A stretch of 64,000 nucleotides of DNA from Paenibacillus sp. LHD-117 (GCF_030929555.1 NZ_JAVFVT010000045.1:1-64000); one strand, 5' to 3'; counted from the first letter of the stretch, positions 27,056 to 36,333 are shown. Notes: generated by a model from the letters alone, not told the origin. Made by a program: numbers and translations.

Positions 27056-27825
27056 CCCGCCAGCCTCCTCTCCAGGAACAATAAGACCTTATCAAGCAGA
27101 AAACCGATAATGCCGATCATCACAATGCCCAAAATAACGATTTCCATCCGGAAGTACAAGCTTGCTTCCTGAATCATCTGACCGAGGCCGACTTGAGCGC
27201 CCGTTAATTCCGCGGCGATCAACGTCGTCAGAGCGGCGCTTAGTCCAAGCCGCAGCGCGACCAGAATGAACGGGAAGGATGCCGGAATGATGACATGGAA
27301 GAAGATGTCTCGGTCCTTGGCCCCCAGCACGCGCGAAGCTTTGATCAACGTCACGTCTACATTTCGTACGCCCTGGTAGATCGAGACGACCATCACAAGG
27401 AACGAAGCCACGAATATAACGGTAATCTTGGCGCTCTCTCCAACCCCTTGCGCAACGATAACGAGAGGAATGTAAGCAATGGGAGGAATGGTCCTTAAGA
27501 ATTGGATCCAAGGCTCGACGAGCATCCGGCATACTCTGTACCATCCCATCAGGAAGGCGACCGGAATGGCGACGAGCAGCGCAAGCGCGAAGCCTCCGAG
27601 CACGCGGAACAAGCTTGCGTAAATATGCTCCAGCAGCCTGCCGCTGGACGCTTCCTTGATGAAGGCGTCGAACGTATCGACAGGTCCCGCGAAAACGGCT
27701 CCGGCTTTCGTCATCGATACCAGCTGCCAAACGAGAAGTCCGAGCAAGAGGGATATGGTTAGAAAAACCTTTCCATTAATTCGGTCAAGCATCTGTCCGA
27801 TTCTAGTTGCAGGTTTGTTGTCCAT
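27031..27825 (-). CDS. SsuC/TauC-like ABC transporter permease
   Basis: The 264-residue membrane protein has about six helices and the EAA-type loop KASRVLGAKDRDIFFHVIIP near residue 160. RBS GGTGGAGAGG precedes the ATG. It is the first gene of the minus-strand unit permease, ATPase, binding protein, kinase, regulator, sulfatase. A -10-like TACAAT can be seen about 50 bp upstream on the minus strand. Confidence 0.9.
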   Translation of the reverse strand: MDNKPATRIGQMLDRINGKVFLTISLLLGLLVWQLVSMTKAGAVFAGPVDTFDAFIKEASSGRLLEHIYASLFRVLGGFALALLVAIPVAFLMGWYRVCRMLVEPWIQFLRTIPPIAYIPLVIVAQGVGESAKITVIFVASFLVMVVSIYQGVRNVDVTLIKASRVLGAKDRDIFFHVIIPASFPFILVALRLGLSAALTTLIAAELTGAQVGLGQMIQEASLYFRMEIVILGIVMIGIIGFLLDKVLLFLERRLAGWQEVRSV

Positions 27826-28040
27826 GCCTCTCCACCTTTGCTATGTAATGGGGTGCTGCTGGTCTCATTGTACGAATTAACAAATCGTTAAAATAGTATG
27901 AATTTTTTTATAACCTAGCACGAAACGCCAATACCGTCGAAGGTACAAATAGTACCGAATAGTCGTTACTACAACTGGTTATTGTTTCAGGGGTACCCAA
28001 TTTAAATGCGAATTCTCCTAATTTTCGATGTATTGTCATC

Positions 28041-28069
28041 TTTTTAGGCCGCGGCAACGCACGTATACT
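28041..28069 (+). promoter_or_regulatory. Promoter of the 28-35 kb importer/TCS operon with weak -35
   Basis: TTTTTA (28041-28046) and TATACT (28064-28069) are spaced by exactly 17 bp. The poor -35 suggests an activator, probably the YesN-type regulator at the end of the operon. The rest of the 27826-28093 divergent gap has no gene. Confidence 0.4.
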
Positions 28070-28093
28070 TAAACTGTAAAGGGGTGAGGGACT

Positions 28094-29023
28094 TTGAATA
28101 AACATAAACTCGGCATTCGCATGATTAGACAATGGGATTTGCAAGTAATGGTGATCCCGGCATTATTATTCGTGATCGTATTTAGCTACATCCCAATGTG
28201 GGGATTGCTTATGGCATTTCAAGATTTCAATATATTTAATGGATTTATGGCAAGTCCATGGGTGGGGTTGAAGCATTTTCAAGATTTTTTTCATGCGTCT
28301 GACTTTTGGATAATAATGCGAAATACAATTGTGATTAGCTTCCTGAAACTATTAATAGGCTTTCCAGCGCCAATAATACTGGCACTGATGCTTAATGAAG
28401 TTAGAATTCTATCATTTAAGAAGGTTGTACAAACGATTAGTTATATTCCACATTTTATATCGATGGTTATAGCGACAGGACTGCTAATTAACTTGTTGTC
28501 AGTTGATCATGGCAGTATAAATGAATTGTTAATGTATTTGAACATCATTGATTCGCCGGTCAACTGGCTGTCAACACCGGAATACTTTTGGAGCATACTC
28601 GTCTCATTAGGCATATGGAAGGATGTTGGATTTGGCGCTATTATTTATGTCGCTGCAATTGCCGGCATCGACCCCCAATTGTACGAAGCCGCACAGCTAG
28701 ACGGTGCGAGCCGATTTAAGCAAATTTTCGCAATTACGCTTCCGTGCATTATGCCAGTTATTATAATTTTCCTAATATTAGCAATAAGCAACACTTTGAA
28801 TATTGGCTTCGAGGAGATTTTGCTTTTAACAAATAAAGGCGCAAATGCTGTAGTAAAAGATGTGTCTGACATTGTAGATACGTATGTGTACAGAGTAGGG
28901 ATTCAAAGCCAACGATATTCATATGCAACAGCGGTAGGCGTATTCAAATCAATTGTTAGTGTTATGCTCCTCGTACTCGCTAATGCAGCTTCTAGAAAAT
29001 TCAGCAACTCAAGTTTGTGGTAG
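28094..29023 (+). CDS. LplB-type sugar ABC transporter permease
   Basis: This 309-residue permease belongs to the LplB/YteP group: the N-terminal QWDLQVMVIPALLFVIVFSY helix, six membrane segments and EAA loop EAAQLDGASRFKQIF near residue 200. The start is TTG at 28094 after GGGGTGAGGG. It is the first gene of a permease-permease-binding protein-YesN-YesM unit and lacks an ATPase. Its stop codon TAG supplies the first base of an 18-G run. Composition is AT-rich compared with the operon to its left. Confidence 0.88.
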   Translation: MNKHKLGIRMIRQWDLQVMVIPALLFVIVFSYIPMWGLLMAFQDFNIFNGFMASPWVGLKHFQDFFHASDFWIIMRNTIVISFLKLLIGFPAPIILALMLNEVRILSFKKVVQTISYIPHFISMVIATGLLINLLSVDHGSINELLMYLNIIDSPVNWLSTPEYFWSILVSLGIWKDVGFGAIIYVAAIAGIDPQLYEAAQLDGASRFKQIFAITLPCIMPVIIIFLILAISNTLNIGFEEILLLTNKGANAVVKDVSDIVDTYVYRVGIQSQRYSYATAVGVFKSIVSVMLLVLANAASRKFSNSSLW

Positions 29024-29040
29024 GGGGGGGGGGGGGGGGG
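29023..29040 (+). repeat. Run of 18 G at a ribosome binding site
   Basis: Eighteen consecutive G start at the last base of the upstream stop codon and end four bases before the ATG of the next permease. The tract replaces the Shine-Dalgarno sequence, so length changes by slippage could alter expression. A base-calling or assembly artefact in homopolymer length is also possible. Confidence 0.9.
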
Positions 29041-29044
29041 ATCT

Positions 29045-29938
29045 ATGAACTCGAATTTAAGTGAAAAAGCGCTAATGGCGTTTATTTATAGCTCCTTATT
29101 TGTATTGATGTTTGTAACACTGTATCCGTTTTGGAATGCGATTGTCATCTCCTTCAATACAGGGCACAATACAGCCCTCGGGGGACTAAGCTTTTGGCCA
29201 AGAGATTTTACGATGAAAAATTATCAGGTTGTATTACGGGACTCGCGATTGTTAGACGCATTTGTTGTTACAGCATTAAGAACAGTAGTAGGCACAGTTT
29301 TATCTATATTTTTCACATCCTTATTTGCCTATGGATTGTCCAAAAAGGAACTAATCGGAAGAAAATATTATATGGTGATTTGTGTGATCACGATGTACTT
29401 TAGCGGCGGCCTTATTCCAACCTTTTTACTTATCCGCGAATTGCATCTTATGAATACATTTTGGGTCATGGTTATTCCGGGGATAATCAGTGTTTGGAAT
29501 ATGATTATTTTCCGCACGTTTTTCATTCAATTGCCTGAAGGATTGGAGGAATCGGCCAAAATGGATGGATGCAATCATCATGGCGTATTTTTTAGAATTG
29601 TGCTTCCGATATCAGGGCCTGTTGTTGCGACACTATCGTTATTTACAGCTGTATGGCATTGGAATTCATGGTTTGATGCCAGCATTTATATTACGAATCC
29701 CAAATTATTGCCTATTCAAACGCTGCTGTCCAACATCGTTAATTCCAATCTTGTAAGTGAATCGTCTCAATTTTTGAAGCAAACGACTGTAAAAGCGATT
29801 CAACAAGCCAATATAGTGACGTATAGGTCTTTGCTTATGACAACTATGGTGATTTCTACAATACCGGTACTCGTTGTATTTCCCTTCGTTCAGAAATACT
29901 TTTCGAAAGGTGTGCTGGTAGGCTCGTTAAAGGAGTAG
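29045..29938 (+). CDS. YtcP/LplC-type sugar ABC transporter permease
   Basis: The 297-residue membrane protein has six helices, the EAA motif ESAKMDGCNHHGVFF near residue 180 and the C-terminal FSKGVLVGSLKE typical of this group. It partners the LplB-type permease upstream. Its only ribosome binding sequence is the poly-G run. The binding protein follows about 90 bp downstream. Confidence 0.9.
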   Translation: MNSNLSEKALMAFIYSSLFVLMFVTLYPFWNAIVISFNTGHNTALGGLSFWPRDFTMKNYQVVLRDSRLLDAFVVTALRTVVGTVLSIFFTSLFAYGLSKKELIGRKYYMVICVITMYFSGGLIPTFLLIRELHLMNTFWVMVIPGIISVWNMIIFRTFFIQLPEGLEESAKMDGCNHHGVFFRIVLPISGPVVATLSLFTAVWHWNSWFDASIYITNPKLLPIQTLLSNIVNSNLVSESSQFLKQTTVKAIQQANIVTYRSLLMTTMVISTIPVLVVFPFVQKYFSKGVLVGSLKE

Positions 29939-30031
29939 AGCATTAGCTTGTTATTAAAAGCTGATTTCACTGCAGGGATATCAGTTTTTAATATAGTATT
30001 GATATTTCGATATAAAAAGGGAGGACAAAAA

Positions 30032-31696
30032 ATGAAACGACAATTACAGATATTCATGTTATTGGTTTTGGCTGTATCGTTAGTATTGGCAGGATGCAGC
30101 TCAAGTAATAATGGAAACTCTAATGCTGTATCAACGAATACTCCGGCAGAAGATAAAGGGAATCAAGCTGAAACTAACGATACCGAGAAAGAGAAAGAAA
30201 AGGATCCATTGGAAATGTCATGGTATGTTGTGTATGACTGGGTTACGATTACTCCTTGGGGTGAGGATTTATCGACTGAATGGATTAAAAATGATCAAAA
30301 TGTTCAAATCAATTGGGTAGCGGCAAACGGCGCAGCCGATCAAAACTTGAACAATATGATCGTTTCAGGTGAATTGCCAGATGTTATTACAATGGATAGA
30401 GGAGCTAAAATTGAACAGCTTGTGCAGGCTGGAATGCTAGTTGCTCTCGACGAATATATCGACAAATATCCGAATTTGAAAAAATGGCTTGGCGATGATG
30501 CAATAAATATGCTGCGTTCAAGCGACGGGAAATTGTATCAATTCCCTAACTGGTACACTGGTTCTGGTGAATTAGGCGGTAATGCGGGCTGGATGATAAA
30601 TACAAAAATATATAAAGAGCTTGGATCGCCTAAGCTGGAAACATTTACAGACCTGGAGAACTACTTAACTTTAGCTAAGGAAAAATATCCGGATATTACA
30701 CCATTGGATGTACAAGAGCAATTCAGAGGCTTCCCTGTTATTTATTCCGGTTTTGGTGAAAACAAACCATTCTTTAACGTTGATAAAACATACTTCTATC
30801 AGGATGGCGACCAGCTGCTTCCCGTATTTGATGACCCTGCTTTAAAAGAAGCGTTGTTATATACTTCAAGACTATTCCGCAACAAGCTAATTACACAGGA
30901 TGCCTTTACTCAAACCTATGATCAATACATGGAGAAGGTCAATTCTGGAAAGGCTGCAGTTGTAGTAAGTGTGGATGCATTTAATCAAGGACATGAAGGT
31001 TCATTGCCCGGAAAAGGTGTAGATGAAGAACCGCTATATAAAGCAATTTGGACAATTCATAAGGAAGGCTTGGATGCCAGCAAAATTAAGCCGGATCCGA
31101 AATATCGCACAGGCTGGAACTCTACTTTAATTACTAAGAAGGCAAAAGACCCTGAAGCAATCTTTGCGTTCATGGATTGGATGACAAGTCCAGACGGACA
31201 GCGCATTCGTTTTGATGGTCCTCCAGGGGTGCTGTGGGATGAAATCGGTGACGATGGCGTTGTTATTAAGACTAATAAATATACAGATGCGGAATTGGAA
31301 AAAATGGTATTAACGAGCGATTTCAACTGGGTAGCTAACGGTAATTACTTCGGAGAGATTGATTACAAAACGAAAATGAAAGAAGATGAAGGCGTTCGTC
31401 CTTGGACTGCTTGGAGCACATTAGCACAAAAAGAAGTGTACGGACAAACAAGCTTTGATGCTACCGAGTTTGAAAATATTTACCCTGCACCAGATTCTGA
31501 TGAAGGTATTGCCGATCAAAAGATTGCGGAAATTATGCAAGAATTGCTTGCTAAGGCAGTATTTGCGAAGGATGACAGCGAAGTAGAAAAGCTGCTTGCT
31601 GCTGCTAAAGCTGACGCAGAAAAAGCAGGTATTGCTAAAGTAGTTGCTTTTAAAGAAGCAAGATGGAAAGAAAACCTGGTAAAACTGAATAAATAA
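30032..31696 (+). CDS. LplA-type sugar-binding lipoprotein
   Basis: This large solute-binding protein of 554 residues has lipobox LAGC (Cys about residue 21) and an acidic/Lys-rich linker. Its fold is that of the LplA/YtcQ family (WYVVYDWVTITPWG, DVITMDRGAKIEQLVQAGML, PDGQRIRFDGPPG). The true start is ATG 30032 after GGGAGGAC; the frame is open 28 codons further upstream without an RBS. It delivers an oligosaccharide, of unknown identity, to the two permeases upstream. Confidence 0.9.
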   Translation: MKRQLQIFMLLVLAVSLVLAGCSSSNNGNSNAVSTNTPAEDKGNQAETNDTEKEKEKDPLEMSWYVVYDWVTITPWGEDLSTEWIKNDQNVQINWVAANGAADQNLNNMIVSGELPDVITMDRGAKIEQLVQAGMLVALDEYIDKYPNLKKWLGDDAINMLRSSDGKLYQFPNWYTGSGELGGNAGWMINTKIYKELGSPKLETFTDLENYLTLAKEKYPDITPLDVQEQFRGFPVIYSGFGENKPFFNVDKTYFYQDGDQLLPVFDDPALKEALLYTSRLFRNKLITQDAFTQTYDQYMEKVNSGKAAVVVSVDAFNQGHEGSLPGKGVDEEPLYKAIWTIHKEGLDASKIKPDPKYRTGWNSTLITKKAKDPEAIFAFMDWMTSPDGQRIRFDGPPGVLWDEIGDDGVVIKTNKYTDAELEKMVLTSDFNWVANGNYFGEIDYKTKMKEDEGVRPWTAWSTLAQKEVYGQTSFDATEFENIYPAPDSDEGIADQKIAEIMQELLAKAVFAKDDSEVEKLLAAAKADAEKAGIAKVVAFKEARWKENLVKLNK

Positions 31697-31717
31697 TCGA
31701 AAAAGAAAAGTACAATG

Positions 31718-31758
31718 AGCAACCCTCAGCTTCTTTAATGGAGCCGAGGGTTGCTTTA
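31718..31758 (+). terminator. Hairpin between binding protein and YesN gene
   Basis: AGCAACCCTC (31718-31727) pairs with GAGGGTTGCT (31746-31755), followed by TTAG. It is a likely partial terminator. Confidence 0.65.
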
Positions 31759-31800
31759 GATAGATTATTTGTTATCAAATCTATATGTTGCATCATTCTC

Positions 31801-31831
31801 TTTACACTAGGGTTACTCCATAAATTACAAT
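31801..31831 (+). promoter_or_regulatory. Possible internal promoter of the YesN/YesM genes
   Basis: TTTACA (31801) and TACAAT (31826-31831) are spaced 19 bp, or TTACAC and TACAAT 18 bp. It lies after the hairpin and just before an eight-G Shine-Dalgarno region (31839-31846). Confidence 0.4.
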
Positions 31832-31853
31832 AGAAGCAGGGGGGGGAGTCCGA

Positions 31854-33380
31854 ATGTATAAAGTTTTACTTGTGGACGATGATTTACCTGACTTGGAGGG
31901 CTTAAAGCGCTTTATACCTTGGGATGACATGAATATGGAGGTTGCAGCGACTGTTAATAATGGGATGAAGGCGCTGTCGATTTTGGAAGAGCAGCCTATC
32001 GATATTTTAGTGACGGATATAAGAATGCCCATTATGTCTGGTCTGGAACTAACGGAACAGGTTATAAAGCTGAACAAAAAAATGAAAATAATTTTTGTAA
32101 GCAGCTACGCTGATTTTGAATATGCAAAGCAAGCGGTTAACTTGAAAGCGTTTGGATACGTGCTTAAACCGGTCGACGATCAAGAAATTATTAAGCTGTT
32201 GAAAAAAGCTAAAGATGAGCTGGATCAAGAAAAAACGCACGCCCCAATCGTTCGCAATAAACTGCTGCAGGAATGGTTTCTAGAACTAATTAATACAGAG
32301 GATGTAGCGAAGGTATTGCCAATAAACGAGTTAATTATCAAGCATGGCGAGGCCGCGGTAGCCGTTATCGAGATTGATCATCGGATCGGCATGGAGAAGG
32401 ACTCATGGTTTGAGAGCTTGGTTGCTATCGTGCAAAGCTGCATGGAGCTTGATCAGCATTCCATTGTGATGAAATGGTTCAACTCCTCAATCGTCATGTT
32501 ATTGCAAGGCAATGAGCAGGCAGTGATACCGCTGCTGAATGGGATACAAGAGACAGTTCGCACTAATGCAGAGTTTACCATTACGATTGGCTTGGGCCAA
32601 TTTGTAGCGGACGCTGCAGATCTGCAAGCATCGTTTAAGCAAGCGCGGCAAGCCGTGCAATCCAAGCTATTTGTGAGCAAGGACAGAATTATTACGGCGG
32701 AGCAAGCGATGAGAGAGGTTAGTCTGCAGGTTATCGATCTTGAGGGGTATCTCGCATCGCTGCTGCATAGTATTTCGGAATACTCGGTTGTTGATATACA
32801 TGATAGCTTAGAAGAAATATTTCGCTTATTCCAATCCAGTCGCAGCACGATTGTGGTTTACCATATCATTTACTATATATTGTCTCAGGTTGAGATTTAC
32901 TTAAAAAGCCGAAATGAAAATGTAAACGATATATTAGGTGTAAATTACGAGGGACTCCATATTTTATTCGAATATGAAACATTAATTGAGATGAAGCGAA
33001 AGCTGAGGGAGATTTTGTTTCAGTGCTCGGAAAAGCTGTATTTCAAACGACAAACTGTGCCGCAAAAGCTGGTTGCTGAAATTGAACGGTACGTGTTGAA
33101 TAACCTGGACAAAAAAATTACTCTTAAAGATGTTGGAGATCATTTAGCGTTTTCGGGTAATTATTTGGCTCATTTATATAAAAACAATACTGGAGTCGCA
33201 TTTAGTGATTTCGTTATTCAGACGAGAATGAACAAAGCGAAGGAAATGCTCCGCAATCCTCGTTTGAAAATTTTTGAAATCGCTGAAGCGGTTGGTTATC
33301 GTGATTTGCCATACTTTACAAAGCAATTTAAAGAGTATTTTGAAGTAACGCCAAGCGAATATAGAAAGGCAGCTAAATAA
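31854..33380 (+). CDS. YesN-type AraC-family response regulator
   Basis: The receiver domain (1-120) has phospho-acceptor D55 in LVTDIRMP and Lys in YVLKPVD. A ~270-residue middle region follows, then a C-terminal AraC double helix-turn-helix (about 405-508: ITLKDVGDHLAFSGNYLAHL ... KIFEIAEAVGYRDLPYFTKQF). It overlaps no neighbour; the kinase follows three bases after its stop. It likely activates the importer genes upstream. Confidence 0.92.
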   Translation: MYKVLLVDDDLPDLEGLKRFIPWDDMNMEVAATVNNGMKALSILEEQPIDILVTDIRMPIMSGLELTEQVIKLNKKMKIIFVSSYADFEYAKQAVNLKAFGYVLKPVDDQEIIKLLKKAKDELDQEKTHAPIVRNKLLQEWFLELINTEDVAKVLPINELIIKHGEAAVAVIEIDHRIGMEKDSWFESLVAIVQSCMELDQHSIVMKWFNSSIVMLLQGNEQAVIPLLNGIQETVRTNAEFTITIGLGQFVADAADLQASFKQARQAVQSKLFVSKDRIITAEQAMREVSLQVIDLEGYLASLLHSISEYSVVDIHDSLEEIFRLFQSSRSTIVVYHIIYYILSQVEIYLKSRNENVNDILGVNYEGLHILFEYETLIEMKRKLREILFQCSEKLYFKRQTVPQKLVAEIERYVLNNLDKKITLKDVGDHLAFSGNYLAHLYKNNTGVAFSDFVIQTRMNKAKEMLRNPRLKIFEIAEAVGYRDLPYFTKQFKEYFEVTPSEYRKAAK

Positions 33381-33383
33381 GGG

Positions 33384-35102
33384 ATGAGCAAACATAAAGG
33401 AAAGCTGAAGTCTATCTCCTTTTATTGGAAACTGCTGGCAACCTATACGGCTATTGTAATGATGGCGATTATTGCTCTTGGCACGTACTCTTATCAAAGC
33501 TCGATGAAAACATTGGAGGAGCATACACGCTCCAGTTTGTCGGGTTCACTGGAATTAATGAAAGAAAACATTATGTATACCATTATGGAATTGAATAAAA
33601 TAGCGGATCAAATTTACTTGGATGAAACGATTCAACGCGCGTTTCTTAGAGAATTTGATGCGGAGCAAAGCTATTATTTCTATCATGAATATTTGATTCC
33701 GAAGTTTGAATCCACCTTAAAAATGTCGACAGATTTCTTATGGATCACGCTATATGCGAATAACCAAACCATCTATGAAAAGTACTATTCCGAGGAGAAA
33801 AAATCGTTGACGACAGGAAAGGGCTATGAGCTTCGGAAAGCGAAGGAAGGAGGTGAGCTTTGGTACAATCAATTGAACTATATGCCAGTAAAAAGATATT
33901 GGCTAGAGGTTGAGGAGGATAAAGACAATGGTGCGCTTTCGCTCATAATGCCCCTCATAAATTTTAATAGCATTACACCTATAGGCTGGCTGCGCGTAAA
34001 CATTAAAAAGAAGGATGTTTTTCGGGCGCTTGATTCACAAAAGCTGGGCGTAATGAGCAACCTGTTTATTGTTGACAATGAAACTAAAAAGGTTGTTTAT
34101 AGCAATGACAGAGAGAGCATTCCGGAAAAGGTAAGCGACGAGGAGTATTTAATTGTAGAACAGCTCATTAACAATGATGAATGGTCGCTCATTGCATTTA
34201 TCCCAAAAATCGAGCTGGAAAAAAACACAGGAAAAATTAGAAAAGCAACATTGCTCGCCTGTGCAATAACATTTTTCGTTATTATGTTCATTAGCTTTGC
34301 GCTGACCAAGATGCTGACGAAAAGAATAAATAAAATAAGCAGGTCGATGAACGCTTTCAAGGAAGGCAGCTTTCATAAACGCATTAATTTCAAAAGCAAT
34401 GATGAGTTTGCTGTAATTGCGCAATCCTTTAATGAGATGGCTCAAACGATTGAACGTTTAATTTATGAAGTTTATATGAGCGATATAAGCAAAAAGGAAG
34501 CAGAACTGCAAATGCTGCAAAATCAGATTAATCCACATTTTTTATACAACACATTGTCAACGATTAGCAGGCTTGCCAAGCTTGGAGAGCTTGATCAAAT
34601 GCATCAAATGGTGCTCGGTCTTTCGAAATTTTACAGATTGGTCATGAATACGGGCGTGATGATTATTCCGCTGGAACTTGAATTGCAGCAGGTTCAAGCT
34701 TATTTGGACATTCAAAGGACTAAATATGGGGACGCATTGAAAATTGTCTATGACATAAAGTGCGATACGAGTCGAATATTGACACTCAAATTATTGCTGC
34801 AGCCTTTTTTGGAAAATGCTTTAATTCATGCTTGGCATCATGAATCGTTATACATTTATGTGCGTTGCTGGAGCTCTTCGGATCGTGTATATATCGAGAT
34901 CGAGGATAATGGCTGCGGAATAGAGCCGGATAAAGTGAAGAAGCTCAATGAAAATCCTGAGTCGGTAGGCTATGGCATTCGCAATGTAACGGAACGAATC
35001 CGCTTATACTACGGGCCGGACTATGGCGTTCGAATTAGCAGTCAATTAGGAGAAGGCACATTCATTCATATCGAAATACCGCTGGAGATGAAAGAGGACT
35101 AA
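33384..35102 (+). CDS. YesM-type sensor histidine kinase
   Basis: The 572-residue kinase has a transmembrane helix near residues 15-35, an extracytoplasmic sensor region to about 285, and a second helix (LLACAITFFVIMFISFAL). A HAMP domain and the His_kinase motif NQINPHFLYNTL with H385 follow, then a HATPase domain (DNGCGIEPDK, VGYGIRNV). It is the last gene of the importer/regulator unit and partners the YesN regulator. Confidence 0.92.
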   Translation: MSKHKGKLKSISFYWKLLATYTAIVMMAIIALGTYSYQSSMKTLEEHTRSSLSGSLELMKENIMYTIMELNKIADQIYLDETIQRAFLREFDAEQSYYFYHEYLIPKFESTLKMSTDFLWITLYANNQTIYEKYYSEEKKSLTTGKGYELRKAKEGGELWYNQLNYMPVKRYWLEVEEDKDNGALSLIMPLINFNSITPIGWLRVNIKKKDVFRALDSQKLGVMSNLFIVDNETKKVVYSNDRESIPEKVSDEEYLIVEQLINNDEWSLIAFIPKIELEKNTGKIRKATLLACAITFFVIMFISFALTKMLTKRINKISRSMNAFKEGSFHKRINFKSNDEFAVIAQSFNEMAQTIERLIYEVYMSDISKKEAELQMLQNQINPHFLYNTLSTISRLAKLGELDQMHQMVLGLSKFYRLVMNTGVMIIPLELELQQVQAYLDIQRTKYGDALKIVYDIKCDTSRILTLKLLLQPFLENALIHAWHHESLYIYVRCWSSSDRVYIEIEDNGCGIEPDKVKKLNENPESVGYGIRNVTERIRLYYGPDYGVRISSQLGEGTFIHIEIPLEMKED

Positions 35103-35224
35103 AGCTCATATTTAATAAAGTTTCGAATTATGCTCTGAACACAATGCAGGGAGGGCTGTCGAAGCAGATGCTGAAACCAGTGACAGGAATAACGTAAGGT
35201 TGTGAAAGTAATGAATATGGCATT

Positions 35225-35437
35225 TTAAAAGTGAGGCGTTCGACACGGTTCTTGTTCTTGACGGAGTAAGTCGCTTACCCATGGTGGAGGGCTTGGTGAT
35301 GAAGGCAGACGCGATTCGAGCCGCATCCCTTTGGCATCCCCGACAGCCTGAAGGTCCCGCCGATTTACAGCCAAATAGTAGGGCAAACGTCCATAAGCAT
35401 CACGTGCCGTTTTTTCAATGACCTGACTAATTTTCAT
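35225..35437 (-). pseudogene. Internally deleted ECF sigma factor (ECF42/DUF6596 group)
   Basis: The frame starts MKISQVIEKTARDAYGRLPYYLA and continues NRRDLQAVGDA, the N-terminus of YCII-associated ECF sigma factors, and then loses similarity. From about 35322 another frame reads AARIASAFITKPSTMGKRL, which resembles the region 4/DUF6596 junction of the same family. More than 100 residues between the two pieces are missing, so no functional factor is made. Confidence 0.6.
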
Positions 35438-35466
35438 CTCCGATTTACTTCAAAGGGGGGGAATGT

Positions 35467-35664
35467 TCAGCTTACCTCAACCACATCGACTGGCGCTCTG
35501 GCAGCCCACTCTAATGCGGTGTCTATGTCTGGAACATCAATCACCATTAACCCACCGGGTTCACTGCATCGGTCGTGGATCCTTTTGGAAACATCATTGG
35601 CTTGGTCCACAGTCCGCACTATAAAGAAATTTGGAATTCCATTCGCAAAGCATAACCCTGAATT
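35467..35664 (-). pseudogene. VOC-YCII fusion scar upstream of the sigma remnant
   Basis: A minus-strand open frame reads GIPNFFIVRTVDQANDVSKR, like the C-terminal half of a VOC (glyoxalase-type) protein. It passes directly into EPGGLMVIDVPDIDTALEWA, the C-terminal half of a YCII-domain protein, ending VDVVEVS. YCII genes normally precede ECF sigma genes of this group, and VOC genes are frequent neighbours. Two deletions thus compressed a three-gene unit. There is no start codon or RBS. Confidence 0.55.
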
Positions 35665-36333
35665 CAGCTTGCATCGTTATCGAAACGATGCAAGCTATTT
35701 CTTTGAATCGAATTCAATATTTCCGATTGTATGCATTTTTCACAAGATGTAAGACATGTAGAGTGATAAATAAAAGAGAATATAAATTTCGTCGTTAGAG
35801 TGATACGGAGAACCGTATCACAAGCAGTGGTAAAGCGGAAAGTCGGATTAAAGGATGAAGCTTTGATGCTAAATCTGCAGATTAGAGCTTAAGAACGCAC
35901 TCGATGGATGTGGTGTGTTTCTTACTGTTAGTGAGGGAAAAATGCAAAAATGGCAGTCATTCGGTATTACCTGGGAGATCGGCTGAGAGACGATCGAGTG
36001 AAGGTTTCTGTCGCGGACTTCACATTTGTCGCGCTGAAAGTCAGTCTGCATGTACTCGCTTCGTGGGAGCATGGTGACCCAGTTAAAGTAGAGTAGTTTA
36101 TGCGTTCGAAGATGTGAGAAAAGACAAACTGGCAAATTGCGCTTCTGATGGAAGGAACCTGATATCCTAGGTTGCAGCCGACGAATTTCAGGTACCCACT
36201 CCTGATTTTCGCTTGGCTTTTTTCTTGCTCTTTCCTACGCATCCAATCGATTTGCGCGGAGCGGTTCTTCTTGCGGTTGTTGCAAATATTATGTACGCTA
36301 ACCGATATACATTCATGCATGAGGTGAACGAGG
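35665..36333. other. Gene-free stretch with one perfect hairpin
   Basis: I see no convincing coding sequence on either strand. A perfect 9-bp stem GTGATACGG/CCGTATCAC with AGAA loop lies at 35800-35821 without a T run. The region ends with the ribosome binding site of the AraC-type gene (GAGGTGAACGAGG). Confidence 0.5.

Noticed and set aside
27826..28093. Riboswitch upstream of the importer genes
   Set aside because: The leaders on both strands are short and I see no conserved riboswitch core (for example S-box, TPP or glmS motifs).
29023..29040. G-quadruplex regulatory element
   Set aside because: An uninterrupted G run could form one, but no loop-separated GGG blocks exist; slippage at the ribosome site is the simpler reading.
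35800..36200. Group II intron or structured RNA
   Set aside because: A perfect hairpin and GC-rich patches suggested an intron end, but no domain V-like stem with AGC/GTTC or maturase remnant could be found.
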